From Ahaetulla prasina (Eukaryota; Chordata; Lepidosauria; Squamata; Colubridae), in the NCBI RefSeq assembly GCF_028640845.1, contig NC_080542.1, positions 18,456,283 to 18,520,282 on the forward strand: a stretch of 64,000 nt of DNA, given 5' to 3'. The notes under the pieces are model-generated. The model did no database searches. It saw only the letters and a list, made by a program, of their open reading frames with translations, and was not told the origin of the DNA. Position numbers and translations under genes: made by a program. Below are positions 56,711 through 64,000 of this stretch, one piece after another (positions within the stretch are counted from its first letter, which is position 1; each line of letters opens with the position of its first letter).

Positions 56711-58027
56711 TTACTTTTCAACGTAATCACGTAAATAGACTGGGCGTCTCCTGACTCTTTCGGACCTGCGCAGTACAGTCTCTGGGAGCGGGTTGAGTTG
56801 ACCGGAGGGGCTGTTTACTCCTCTCGGCTCCTCCTCTAGGCCATCCGGCCCTGGATTATTTGCCGAGTCGTCCCTGCTGTTTTCTACAGGAACCTGTGGG
56901 CGTCGCTGGACCTCCGGGAATTCAGTTAAGTCTTGCGATTTTCCCGGGTTTGAGTCAGCTGTTGGTTCAAACATGGAATAGTCAGGGCCTGTTTCGTCTG
57001 ACTCGGGTTGTCCGGCTAACCGTTTCCTCAATTGGTCTATATGTCGCCTCCACACTCGGCCATCCGTTAACTCTACCAAGTATGATTTGGGACCTGTTAT
57101 GTTTAGAATTTTTCCTGCTACCCAGGTCGGGCCCTCCCCATAGTTGTGTGCCCATACCCGGTCGCCTATATCCATTCCTCTTGTCTTTTCGAGTCCCCCC
57201 TTGTATCCCTCTGGTGTATAGTTGGGATTTAACCGGTCTAGTGGGCACCTGAGTTTTCGGCCCATTAGTAATTCGGCAGGGCTTCTGCCGGTGGTGGCAC
57301 AGGGGGTTCGGTGTTGGACGGCTAGGAAAATATCTATTTTTGATTGCCAGTCGCCTGGCTTGAGTCTGGACAATGCCTCTTTCGCGCTTCGGACGAAACG
57401 CTCTGCAAGGCCATTCGTCGCAGGGTGGAAAGGCACCGAGAGGGCATGTCGGATGCCCTCTTCTGCCAAGTATTCCTCAAACTGTGTTGCCGTGAATTGC
57501 GGGCCGTTATCGGAAACCAATGTGTCGGGCAACCCATGTGTTGCAAATAGGTGCCGTAGGACTGAGATCACGGCTTCGGCTGTCATGGATCTCATGAGAA
57601 TGATTTCCAGCCATTTGGAGTAGGCATCGACTACTACCAGGAAGGTTTGGCCGTGGAAGGGGCCGGCAAAATCAATGTGGATTCTCGACCAGGGCCCTTG
57701 GGGTCTTTCCCATTCCCGAACCGGGGCCGTTGGGGGTAGAGGTCTGGACTCTTGGCAGGCCTGGCATTTCCCTACCCTTTCAGCAATTTCTGAGTCCATT
57801 AAGGGCCACCACACATAGCTTCTCGCTAGACCCTTCATCCTAACGATCCCTGGGTGACCCTCGTGCAGGAGATCCAACACCCTTTTTCTTAATTTCTCTG
57901 GGATCACCACTCTATCCCCCCATAGCAGGCACCCCCCTTGAGCCGAAAGTTCCCCCTGTTTTTTTACAAATTCTTTAAAAGCGCGCCGGTAGGCCACCCT
58001 CTTGTACCCAACCAGTACAGTCCTCAA
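56711..58027 (-). CDS. Gypsy integrase segment (438 codons)
   Basis: The HHCC zinc-binding domain (HEGHPGIVRMKGLARSYVWW, then CQACQESRP) precedes the catalytic core. The core has D in HIDFAGPF, D in VSDNGPQF and E in GLAERFVRSAKEAL. A chromodomain is not evident. The proline- and Asp/Glu-rich tail ends at 56711, 54 bp before the 3' LTR. Confidence 0.92.
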   Translation of the reverse strand: MRTVLVGYKRVAYRRAFKEFVKKQGELSAQGGCLLWGDRVVIPEKLRKRVLDLLHEGHPGIVRMKGLARSYVWWPLMDSEIAERVGKCQACQESRPLPPTAPVREWERPQGPWSRIHIDFAGPFHGQTFLVVVDAYSKWLEIILMRSMTAEAVISVLRHLFATHGLPDTLVSDNGPQFTATQFEEYLAEEGIRHALSVPFHPATNGLAERFVRSAKEALSRLKPGDWQSKIDIFLAVQHRTPCATTGRSPAELLMGRKLRCPLDRLNPNYTPEGYKGGLEKTRGMDIGDRVWAHNYGEGPTWVAGKILNITGPKSYLVELTDGRVWRRHIDQLRKRLAGQPESDETGPDYSMFEPTADSNPGKSQDLTEFPEVQRRPQVPVENSRDDSANNPGPDGLEEEPRGVNSPSGQLNPLPETVLRRSERVRRRPVYLRDYVEK

Positions 58028-58090
58028 AATAATGTCCCGGTATGATGCCGAGCCACCTCCTTAGACGTGACTGGGCCAGAGTCCAGAGAG

Positions 58091-58696
58091 TCAATTAGCA
58101 GGATGGGCGTCCCGGAGTGGGGTCTTCGATCGCCCTGGTAGTGGGCATCTGCTTAAGGCGTCCGCATGCCCCAACTCTTTTCCGGGTCGATGCTGCAGCT
58201 TGTAGGAATAAGCGGCTAAGAAGATAGTCCATCGGGTCAATCGTGGCGAAAGTGCCACAGGCGTTGGGCGGTCGCCAGCCAGTATCCCTAACAGAGGTCT
58301 ATGGTCTGTAACAATTTCAAAGTCTCTACCGAAAACGTATTCGTGAAACTTTTTTACCCCTGACACAATGGCTAGCGCTTCCTTATCCAACTGGCTATAG
58401 TTCCTCTCTGTCGAGGACATCGTTCTGGAGTAGAAGGCTATTGGGGCTTCTGTGCCGTTTGGAAGTCTGTGGCTGAGCACAGCCCCCACCCCGTAAGGGG
58501 AGGCATCGCAAACCAATAATAATGGCAATGAGCTATGATACTGGATCAGTAAGCTATCGCTCGAGAGTAGGTTTTTTACTGCTTCGAAAGCCCTAGCTTC
58601 CGACTTTCCCCAAGACCAAACAGTATTCTTTCCCAGAAGCTTATGCAGCGGCTCAGCAACAGTTGCCTTGGTTTTTAAAAGACCGTAAAAATTCAC
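58091..58696 (-). CDS. Gypsy RNase H segment
   Basis: This continues the polyprotein in another frame: ASPYGVGAVLSHRLPNGTEA, SSTERNYSQLDKEALAIVSG, IVTDHRPLLGIL and SPRLTRWTIFLAAYSYKLQH. It stops at 58091, shortly before the integrase. This is a polyprotein fragment and would not start translation on its own. Confidence 0.88.
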   Translation of the reverse strand: MNFYGLLKTKATVAEPLHKLLGKNTVWSWGKSEARAFEAVKNLLSSDSLLIQYHSSLPLLLVCDASPYGVGAVLSHRLPNGTEAPIAFYSRTMSSTERNYSQLDKEALAIVSGVKKFHEYVFGRDFEIVTDHRPLLGILAGDRPTPVALSPRLTRWTIFLAAYSYKLQHRPGKELGHADALSRCPLPGRSKTPLRDAHPAN

Positions 58697-60746
58697 TAGC
58701 CCCAGGAATGCCTGTAGCTCTGTTTTTTTTTGGCGCTGGAGCCTTTCTTATTGCCTTGACCTTGCTTTCAGTGGGGTGAATTCCCTTCTTGTCTATTCTG
58801 TAGCCCAAGAACTCTACGGATTCTACCCCTATCTGGCATTTGTTCACTTTAACCTTTAGACCGGCTGACCGGAAAATGCCCAGAACTTTTCTCAAGCGCT
58901 CCCCCAATTCTTCTAAATTTTCGGCTGATATCAATACATCATCGAAGTAGGGGACTACCCCTGGGAGCCCTTGCAGAAGTCGCTCCATTAAATTTTGGAA
59001 TAGCCCCGGTGCCACACTCACCCCAAATTGTAATCGGGTACACTTGAAAGCACCTCTGTGAGTCACAATCGTTTGGGCTTCAGCTGTGGTGGCGTCTACG
59101 GGCAGTTGTTGATAGGCTTGAGCCAAGTCTAACTTTGCAAAGACTTGCCCTTGCCCCAGCGAGTGCAGCAAGTGTTGCACCACGGGAACCGGGTAAGCGC
59201 TTTTCTGTAAGGCTTTGTTTAACGTCGCCTTGTAGTCAGCGCAGATTCTAACTGACCCATCTGGTTTCACTGGGGTGACAATTGGCGTCTCCCACTTTGC
59301 GTGATCGACTGGCACCAGAATCCCCTGATTTATGAGCTTGTCTATCTCCTTGTCAATCTTAGGTTTAAGGGCAAAAGGGACTCTCCTTGCCTTCAACCTA
59401 ATGGGGGCTACCTGGGGGTCTAAATTGAAGGAAATAGGGGTCCCCTTGTACTTGCCCAGGCAGTCCTTGAAGACATCTTCGAACTCGTTCATGAGTGTGT
59501 CTTTTAGGTTACAGTCACTTCTGTAGATGCCAGTCACTCCCATGCCCAATGCACGGAACCAGTCTAGTCCCAACAGACTTGGCAGGGTCCCCTCGACTAT
59601 CGTGATGGGCAGGGTCTTCTTGTGTGGTCCGTACTCGACGCGGACGGAGGTGGTCCCTCGAACAGGGATGCGATTCCCTTGGTAGTCGTGCACTCGTAGC
59701 CGTTGTGTTTGCAGTTTGCGTTTGGCGGTTTTCGGCAAAGCTTTTGCAAAAGTGTCCCAGGACATGATTGTGATCGCTGACCCTGTGTCCACTTCTAGTC
59801 GGCACGGCACTCCTTCGATCTTCGGTCTGGTGAAGATTTTCTTCTCGACGCGGGTTGCTGCACGGCCTATTACAACGGTCATTCGATTTGAATTCGCGCC
59901 CTTTCTGTTTTGACCAATCGCGGGTCGCCTTGCCGATCCTGCGCTCTGATTGGTCGATTTGAATTTTCGGCGGGAAGGTTGGGGTGCTCGACAGACTTGA
60001 GCCAGGTGCCCCTTCTTCTCGCACCGCCGACATGTAGCGTCCTTGAACTTGCATCGTTGACGCTGGTGTTGCCCTCCGCAACTTCCGCATTCATCCCGGT
60101 CTTCTTTGCCCCTTCTCTCGGTGAGGCAAACTCCCTCCTCATCCTCGCCGTCTGATTCGGTCTGGATTTCTTCGTTGTGCACCGGGGTTTCTTTTGCACT
60201 CGCCGTTGGCGTGAGTGGCTTTTGTAGGGTTTCCGCCGCTTGGGTGGACATCTCATGAGCTCTGGCTTCGTCCAGAGCGTTTGCCAGCGTTAGATTGCTT
60301 TTTGATAGCAGCCGCCTCCGCAAACGCATGTCTCTGACCCCACGGATGAGTTGCTCTAACAGCTCCTCGTCCAAATCTCGGTACCCACAATCTTTGGAGG
60401 CTTTCCTCAGGGCGGCCATGTACTCGCTGATGGATTCGCCCTCTTGCTGTCTGCGCTCTCCAAATTCAAAACGCCGCACGTACTTGGACGGTGTTGGCGC
60501 GAAATGGTTCTTTAAGAGATTTTGCAGAGTTTGCCACGATACCGATTGTACCGGCGTTGGCTCTGCCAGGGCTTCCGCGATGTCGATGACCTCGGGACCG
60601 CAGTGGCTCAGGAAATATGCCCTTTTGCGGTTGTCTGGAACTCCTTGCAGCTCATTTGCCTCCAGGAAGCTCTCGAAACGGGTCATGTACGTTCCCCATT
60701 TCTCCCTGGAAGGGTCAAACGGCGCGGGCGGAGTGTAGCTGGTCAT
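58653..60746 (-). CDS. Gypsy Gag-protease-RT frame (697 codons)
   Basis: The start ATG is 98 bp after the 5' LTR. Residues 1-180 are the Gag capsid region (FDPSREKWGTYMTRFESFLE, ESISEYMAALRKASKDCGYR). A CCHC zinc knuckle is at C239, C242, H247 and C252. The aspartic protease active site DTGS is at 320-323. RT follows, with KLDLAQAYQQLPVD and the catalytic YFDD at 600-603. Gag and Pol share one frame, as in several Ty3/gypsy groups. The frame is lost in an A run near 58727, just after the RT connection (FLGYRIDKKGIHPTESKVKA), and the last codons before the stop are out of frame. Confidence 0.93.
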   Translation of the reverse strand: MTSYTPPAPFDPSREKWGTYMTRFESFLEANELQGVPDNRKRAYFLSHCGPEVIDIAEALAEPTPVQSVSWQTLQNLLKNHFAPTPSKYVRRFEFGERRQQEGESISEYMAALRKASKDCGYRDLDEELLEQLIRGVRDMRLRRRLLSKSNLTLANALDEARAHEMSTQAAETLQKPLTPTASAKETPVHNEEIQTESDGEDEEGVCLTERRGKEDRDECGSCGGQHQRQRCKFKDATCRRCEKKGHLAQVCRAPQPSRRKFKSTNQSAGSARRPAIGQNRKGANSNRMTVVIGRAATRVEKKIFTRPKIEGVPCRLEVDTGSAITIMSWDTFAKALPKTAKRKLQTQRLRVHDYQGNRIPVRGTTSVRVEYGPHKKTLPITIVEGTLPSLLGLDWFRALGMGVTGIYRSDCNLKDTLMNEFEDVFKDCLGKYKGTPISFNLDPQVAPIRLKARRVPFALKPKIDKEIDKLINQGILVPVDHAKWETPIVTPVKPDGSVRICADYKATLNKALQKSAYPVPVVQHLLHSLGQGQVFAKLDLAQAYQQLPVDATTAEAQTIVTHRGAFKCTRLQFGVSVAPGLFQNLMERLLQGLPGVVPYFDDVLISAENLEELGERLRKVLGIFRSAGLKVKVNKCQIGVESVEFLGYRIDKKGIHPTESKVKAIRKAPAPKKNRATGIPGASEFLRSFKNQGNCC

Positions 60747-60844
60747 CGCTGCGATTCTGCCCTGAGCTTTGCTGGGTTCGGTTCTTTCGTGCGTTCAGCT
60801 CATTCCTGGTGCTCTTAACCTCGAAATCCCATCCTCGTCGCCAG

Positions 60845-61022
60845 TGTTAGATTCGGGCAATAACGAGGCAGGAGACCAGGGTAGTGACAACAGCTCTTTA
60901 CTATATGGTGAACCCAGCAACCGGGCTGGGGAAAAACCTCTCCTTATATACAGTTTAACAGGCGGCTTCAACCAATCAGCAACGTGCTTGATTCCCGCCA
61001 AAATATTTAAAGATACATTACA
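60845..61022 (-). repeat. 5' LTR of the gypsy element (promoter)
   Basis: Same sequence as the 3' LTR. The TATA-like CTGTATATAAGGAGAGG near 60950 would drive minus-strand transcription of the element. Confidence 0.95.
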
Positions 61023-61046
61023 GGTTGTATGCCCCAATAGAGAGAA

Positions 61047-61640
61047 TATGTTTTTTTTCTAACACATCAGGAGGATGATATATTCAGGAAAGCTGATTTA
61101 GGAAAATGTCTGCCAGGATCCCATTCATTGAAAGTGGGGCCCACTTTCTTTTCAATAAGCAAGGGATGAATATTCTTCATCAAAGCAGAATGTCAGAGAT
61201 TATCCATTCCCCTTCCTTCAAAGAACAACATAGAAGTAAACAATAATAAAACTCCACAAATAAAACTCCCATTTTCTAACCAAAGAAATCATTTTAAAAA
61301 TGATGTTTAGACAAAAAACTATAGGGGAAAGATTTGACTTACCAAACATGTCTAAATAATGTGTAGCACCAGGTGGTTACTTATTTTTATTGTTTCCGAT
61401 AATGTTCAAATAAATGATAACTGTTGACCACATTTAAAAACAATGAAGATTTTTCAGCATTCTTTGAATTATGAATGCTGCAGAATTTTCTACTATAGAA
61501 GAGGCTTAATTCAATATTATCTCCAAGAAAGTTACTGATCAAGATTCTTTGCTGTACATTGACAACCTGCTGTCTGCTTTTAAAATCAGTTAATCCTACA
61601 AGATGAGAATTTTCAGAGAGATGACATGACTGTGACCTAT
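61047..61640. repeat. OR-cluster duplication unit 3 (downstream flank of a further OR slot)
   Basis: It matches 49505-49720 and 44010-44200 (TTTTTCTAACACATCAGGAGG, TTTTCAATAAGCAAGGGATG) and 50340-50400 (ATAGAAGAGGCTTAATTCAA). By analogy, an OR on the minus strand would lie to the right. None is seen before base 64000. Confidence 0.6.
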
Positions 61641-61795
61641 AGGATTGATGGAAGAGGAGATGGCCATGGCCAGGACAATTTGTCCATAAATCCATCTTGT
61701 GTACCACTTCTGGCCATTGCTGAATTAGGAAGAATTGGTCATTAGTACTCATGCCTTAGTCACATCTCAAATGGACTATTCAATGGGCTCTATAT

Positions 61796-62554
61796 CAGGG
61801 GTTACCAATCTTTCAGATCTCAGGGACCACTAAATTCATAATTTGAAATCCTGCGGACCACTAATATGATCTGTCTAATGATCTGCTGGGTGGGGGTGGC
61901 TAGGTTGTCATGTGACTGGGTGGGTGTGGCCAACTCGATGTCACTCATGTAGAGGGGCGCCTCACCAGCCTCTACTTGCCCGTCCCCTCCCAGCCACTCC
62001 TTGCCTCCCCAGGCTCCTTAGGGCCCCAACAGGAAGCAGTTGTTGGAGCTAAGCAGCCACCATGAGAAAGAGTTGACAAAACTGCTGGCTCAGTTCAAAT
62101 TGGATCTGACCAAGAAGGAGGCTCAAAAGAAGCACCTCACTGAGTACCACAAGCATAGGCTTTCCAAACAGAGGAAAGATCTGCAGGAGTGCAAGGCCAG
62201 GTACCGGCACTTGGAGGCTCAGCGGACTGAGATAGTCAGCCACTTCCAGGCCATGAGGCAATCCCACTGGAACAAAGCCCTCAGGCTCTTCATCACCAGC
62301 AGTGCTTCCCTCCAGCCTTTGCCCAGACTTTGAAGCTGACCCCAAGTCGGAATTTCTGCCCCCCCTTTGGGGTCACAAAAAGACCCCAAAGGGGGAGACT
62401 CACAACCATTTATTGCATGTATCCAGCCCAGGGACCAAAGTTTGAAAACCCCTGATTTAGTGCAATATAAAAAATGCAAATAATTTTTCTGCGGACCATC
62501 AAAATTTTCTTGCGGACCACCAGTGGTCCACGGACCACCAGTTGGTGACCACTG
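61796..62554. mobile_element. hAT (Charlie-like) element carrying a captured exon
   Basis: Left end CAGGGGTTACCAATCTTTCA, right end CAGTTGGTGACCACTG. Both ends also share repeated GGACCACTAA / GGACCACCAGTGGTCCACGG motifs. The target duplication is CTCTATAT (61788-61795) and CTCTACAT (62555-62562). The middle third is unlike the ends and encodes a 97-residue coiled-coil-like peptide (see 62040-62333). No transposase. Confidence 0.8.
62040..62333 (+). pseudogene. Captured host exon: coiled-coil segment inside a hAT element
   Basis: The frame includes ELSSHHEKELTKLLAQFKLD, KHLTEYHKHRLSKQRKDLQE and CKARYRHLEAQRTEIVSHFQ. It is a charged, Leu- and Lys-rich, helix-forming stretch with normal codon use. 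Just upstream, a pyrimidine-containing run and CCCCAACAG followed by GAAGCAGTTGTTGGAGC looks like a splice acceptor and exon start, so intron and exon DNA of a host gene may have been picked up. I do not recognise the source gene. It ends with a TGA at 62331-62333, which may be the source gene's stop or a frame change. Expression is doubtful. Confidence 0.5.
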
Positions 62555-63115
62555 CTCTACATGGAGCTGCCCTTCAGGAAACTTTCTGAAGCTGCAACCA
62601 GTTCAGAATATGGCAGCTTTCTGGTACATCAATGCATTTCCACATAAAACCATTACTGTGTGAGTTGGTCTGGTTCTCAGTAGGCTTCAGGTGCAGTTCA
62701 AATTCTGGTTGTCACCTTTAAATCCCTGCATGGCATAGAGCTAAGTTATTTACAAGACCAACTGATTCCAATAGCTTGTACTGGTTCCACTAGATCCAGC
62801 AGGATAGATCTAAGTTCCTTCTGTGTAACAATGGTATTTTGTGGAATCAGGAGGCATATCTTCTGTGCACTGAATGTGCCCTATGGAACAGCCTCACTTT
62901 GATGGTCAATGACCCCATTAGCCTTCCTGAAATTCTGATTTTCCCCTAATTCCTTGGGGAAGAACTGTATGATGGTAGAACCCCATGGAAGTGGGGTATT
63001 CTATCTTGTAAGAATAGGTATACTTAGTGTGGCAGTTTTTTCTAATTACCTTGATTTCCTAGATTCACATCATCTAGGAATGTATGATACCATATACCAG
63101 CTATCATTTAATAAA

Positions 63116-64000
63116 TAAATGAGCTGATGTGCATGTTGTGTGGACATATTTAACCCTTTGATCTACATCCTTTGGAACAAGAGGCCTAACTTCTACAGTT
63201 TTAATAGAAGAGAATATAGATAGCTTAGAGTTCTTGGTCCTCTCTGGCCTTAGGTATTGCTTGCAGATGTTTTTTTAATTTTTATTTTTTAAAAACAGCT
63301 TGCAGATGTTTTATTACCAACTAGATAACATCATAAAAGCTAGGAAATGTGGGGTTTATTCCCTATTTATATACAGTAGCTTCCCTTACTAGTGTTGGTG
63401 GAGGTGAGGTTTTCTTCATAATAGTTCCTTGATCAAGGTATTGTTTTCTACTTGATTGTTTGTCATGTGTTAATTCCTGCTTATCTGGGTGCTGGAGAGG
63501 ATGTGTCCCAGTCTCAACACCACATACGTTAACTTTGTGAAGTAAATAAAAAAGCAGCAAGGGAAACATGCGCTCAACAACATGCATGCTCACAGCAGGG
63601 AGACAAGTCCCCAAAAGTCATGTAATCTTGCCCTAGGAGAGTTCTAGTCCAAAATAGGAGGTGCAAGACCGGTCAAATGAAGTCCAAGGGTCTAAATGCA
63701 GAAGGTTCATCAGCCAGTCCAGATCTAGAATCAGAGTCCTGAGGTTTCATGTTGGGAGACAAGGTGCACAAAGTCCATTGTTGCCAACAGAGAGACTAGA
63801 GCTTGCTGTTCTTAAATGGAAGCAACCCCAATGTCTATGGATATTCTCAGTCATCCAGGTCACCTTTGGGACAAGCAATCCCAATGTTACTCATTTGGAA
63901 GAGCAAGGTCCTTTTCTTGAACAGAGCCTTACAGAATGCTTTTGCTCTGCTCTGAGTCCTCATTTTCAGAGACTGGCAGCACCTGTGCCTACTGGTCCCT
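63116..64000. other. Right end of window, nothing recognised
   Basis: No coding exon, OR remnant, RNA gene or named repeat could be supported. Short minus-strand open frames have no family signature. Confidence 0.5.

Larger units (their letters stand above)
56480..61022 (-). mobile_element. Ty3/gypsy-type LTR retrotransposon, young, 4543 bp
   Basis: Two 178-bp LTRs (56480-56657 and 60845-61022) look identical base for base. The 5-bp target duplication is GGTTG (56475-56479 and 61023-61027). On the minus strand a TGGCGACGAGG primer-binding-type site starts one base after the 5' LTR, and a purine tract GGGAGGGAAGGAG precedes the 3' LTR. The internal region has one gag-pol frame order: Gag, zinc knuckle, protease, RT, RNase H, integrase. 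The coding region carries an indel in an A run near 58727 and two further shifts around 58050-58100. Identical LTRs mean a very recent insertion. Confidence 0.96.
61640..63115 (+). mobile_element. L2 LINE 3' part, decayed, split by a hAT element
   Basis: Outside the hAT insert, the frames resemble the L2 RT C-terminus: HALVTSQMDYS before the insert; then YMELPFRKLSEAATSSEYG, a stretch like FRCSSNSGCHL for the LKELHWLPV..FKVL block, and LPMEQPHFDGQ-like text. The end is TTTAATAAATAAATGAG. Comparison with 30105-30600 supports this. Many stops. Confidence 0.6.

Noticed and set aside
58720..58735. A-run reading A AAA AAC in the gypsy pol, which resembles a -1 ribosomal slippery site
   Set aside because: A -1 slip here does not lead into the frame that encodes RNase H; that frame is the other one. 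Gag and Pol already share a frame before this point, so programmed shifting is not needed. A one-base indel or homopolymer error explains it better.
63363..63614. Minus-strand frame near the right edge considered as an OR or V2R remnant
   Set aside because: It has no OR or V2R motif in any frame.

Overview
The window looks like squamate, most probably snake, genomic DNA. It carries the last five exons of one type-2 vomeronasal receptor (V2R) gene and all six exons of a second, one intact OR10A-like olfactory receptor (OR) gene, and one OR pseudogene. These sit in a dense bed of retroelements typical of snakes: Bov-B (RTE), CR1-type LINEs with ATTCT tails, L2, L1, a further LINE family, Sauria SINEs, other tRNA-derived SINEs, hAT elements, Penelope-like remnants and Ty3/gypsy-type LTR elements. 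There are no operons, CRISPR arrays or prokaryotic features. This lineage call is inference from repeat content, since no search could be run.

Layout. (1) 1-11053, plus strand: V2R-A, exons 2 to 6 (exon 1 is probably upstream of base 1). Its 5 kb intron 3 is filled by a Bov-B copy that contains a solo LTR, plus a CR1 fragment. (2) 11054-23743: the gap between two convergent V2R genes, almost all transposons. It holds a LINE broken by L2, L1 and Bov-B; a 2 kb hAT element; a Sauria SINE; an L1 fragment; and an LTR element whose 464-codon gag frame is still open. (3) 23744-39862, minus strand: V2R-B, six exons that join in frame to an 885-residue receptor. Its intron 3 is swollen to 8.75 kb by an L1 with a 17-bp target duplication, itself invaded by a 3.1 kb L2 and a 1.8 kb CR1-type LINE. 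(4) 40215-61640: a tandem-duplicated OR region on the minus strand. OR-1 (46123-47070) is intact. OR-2 (52069-53036) is broken by an exact 32-bp tandem duplication. Paralogous flanks show at least two more units: one at 40215-42840 without a gene, and one at 61047 onward whose gene, if any, lies past the window. This part also carries a near-perfect 178-bp-arm palindrome and a young Ty3/gypsy element (56480-61022) with identical LTRs. (5) 61640-64000: an L2 remnant split by a hAT element that appears to carry a captured host exon.

Biologically the window spans the border between a V2R cluster and an OR cluster. V2Rs are class C GPCRs of vomeronasal sensory neurons with a large extracellular ligand-binding domain. 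ORs are single-coding-exon class A GPCRs. Both families evolve by tandem duplication and gene loss, and the window shows both processes: duplicated flanks, a fresh pseudogene, an empty slot, and repeated transposon insertion into introns with coding exons mostly spared.
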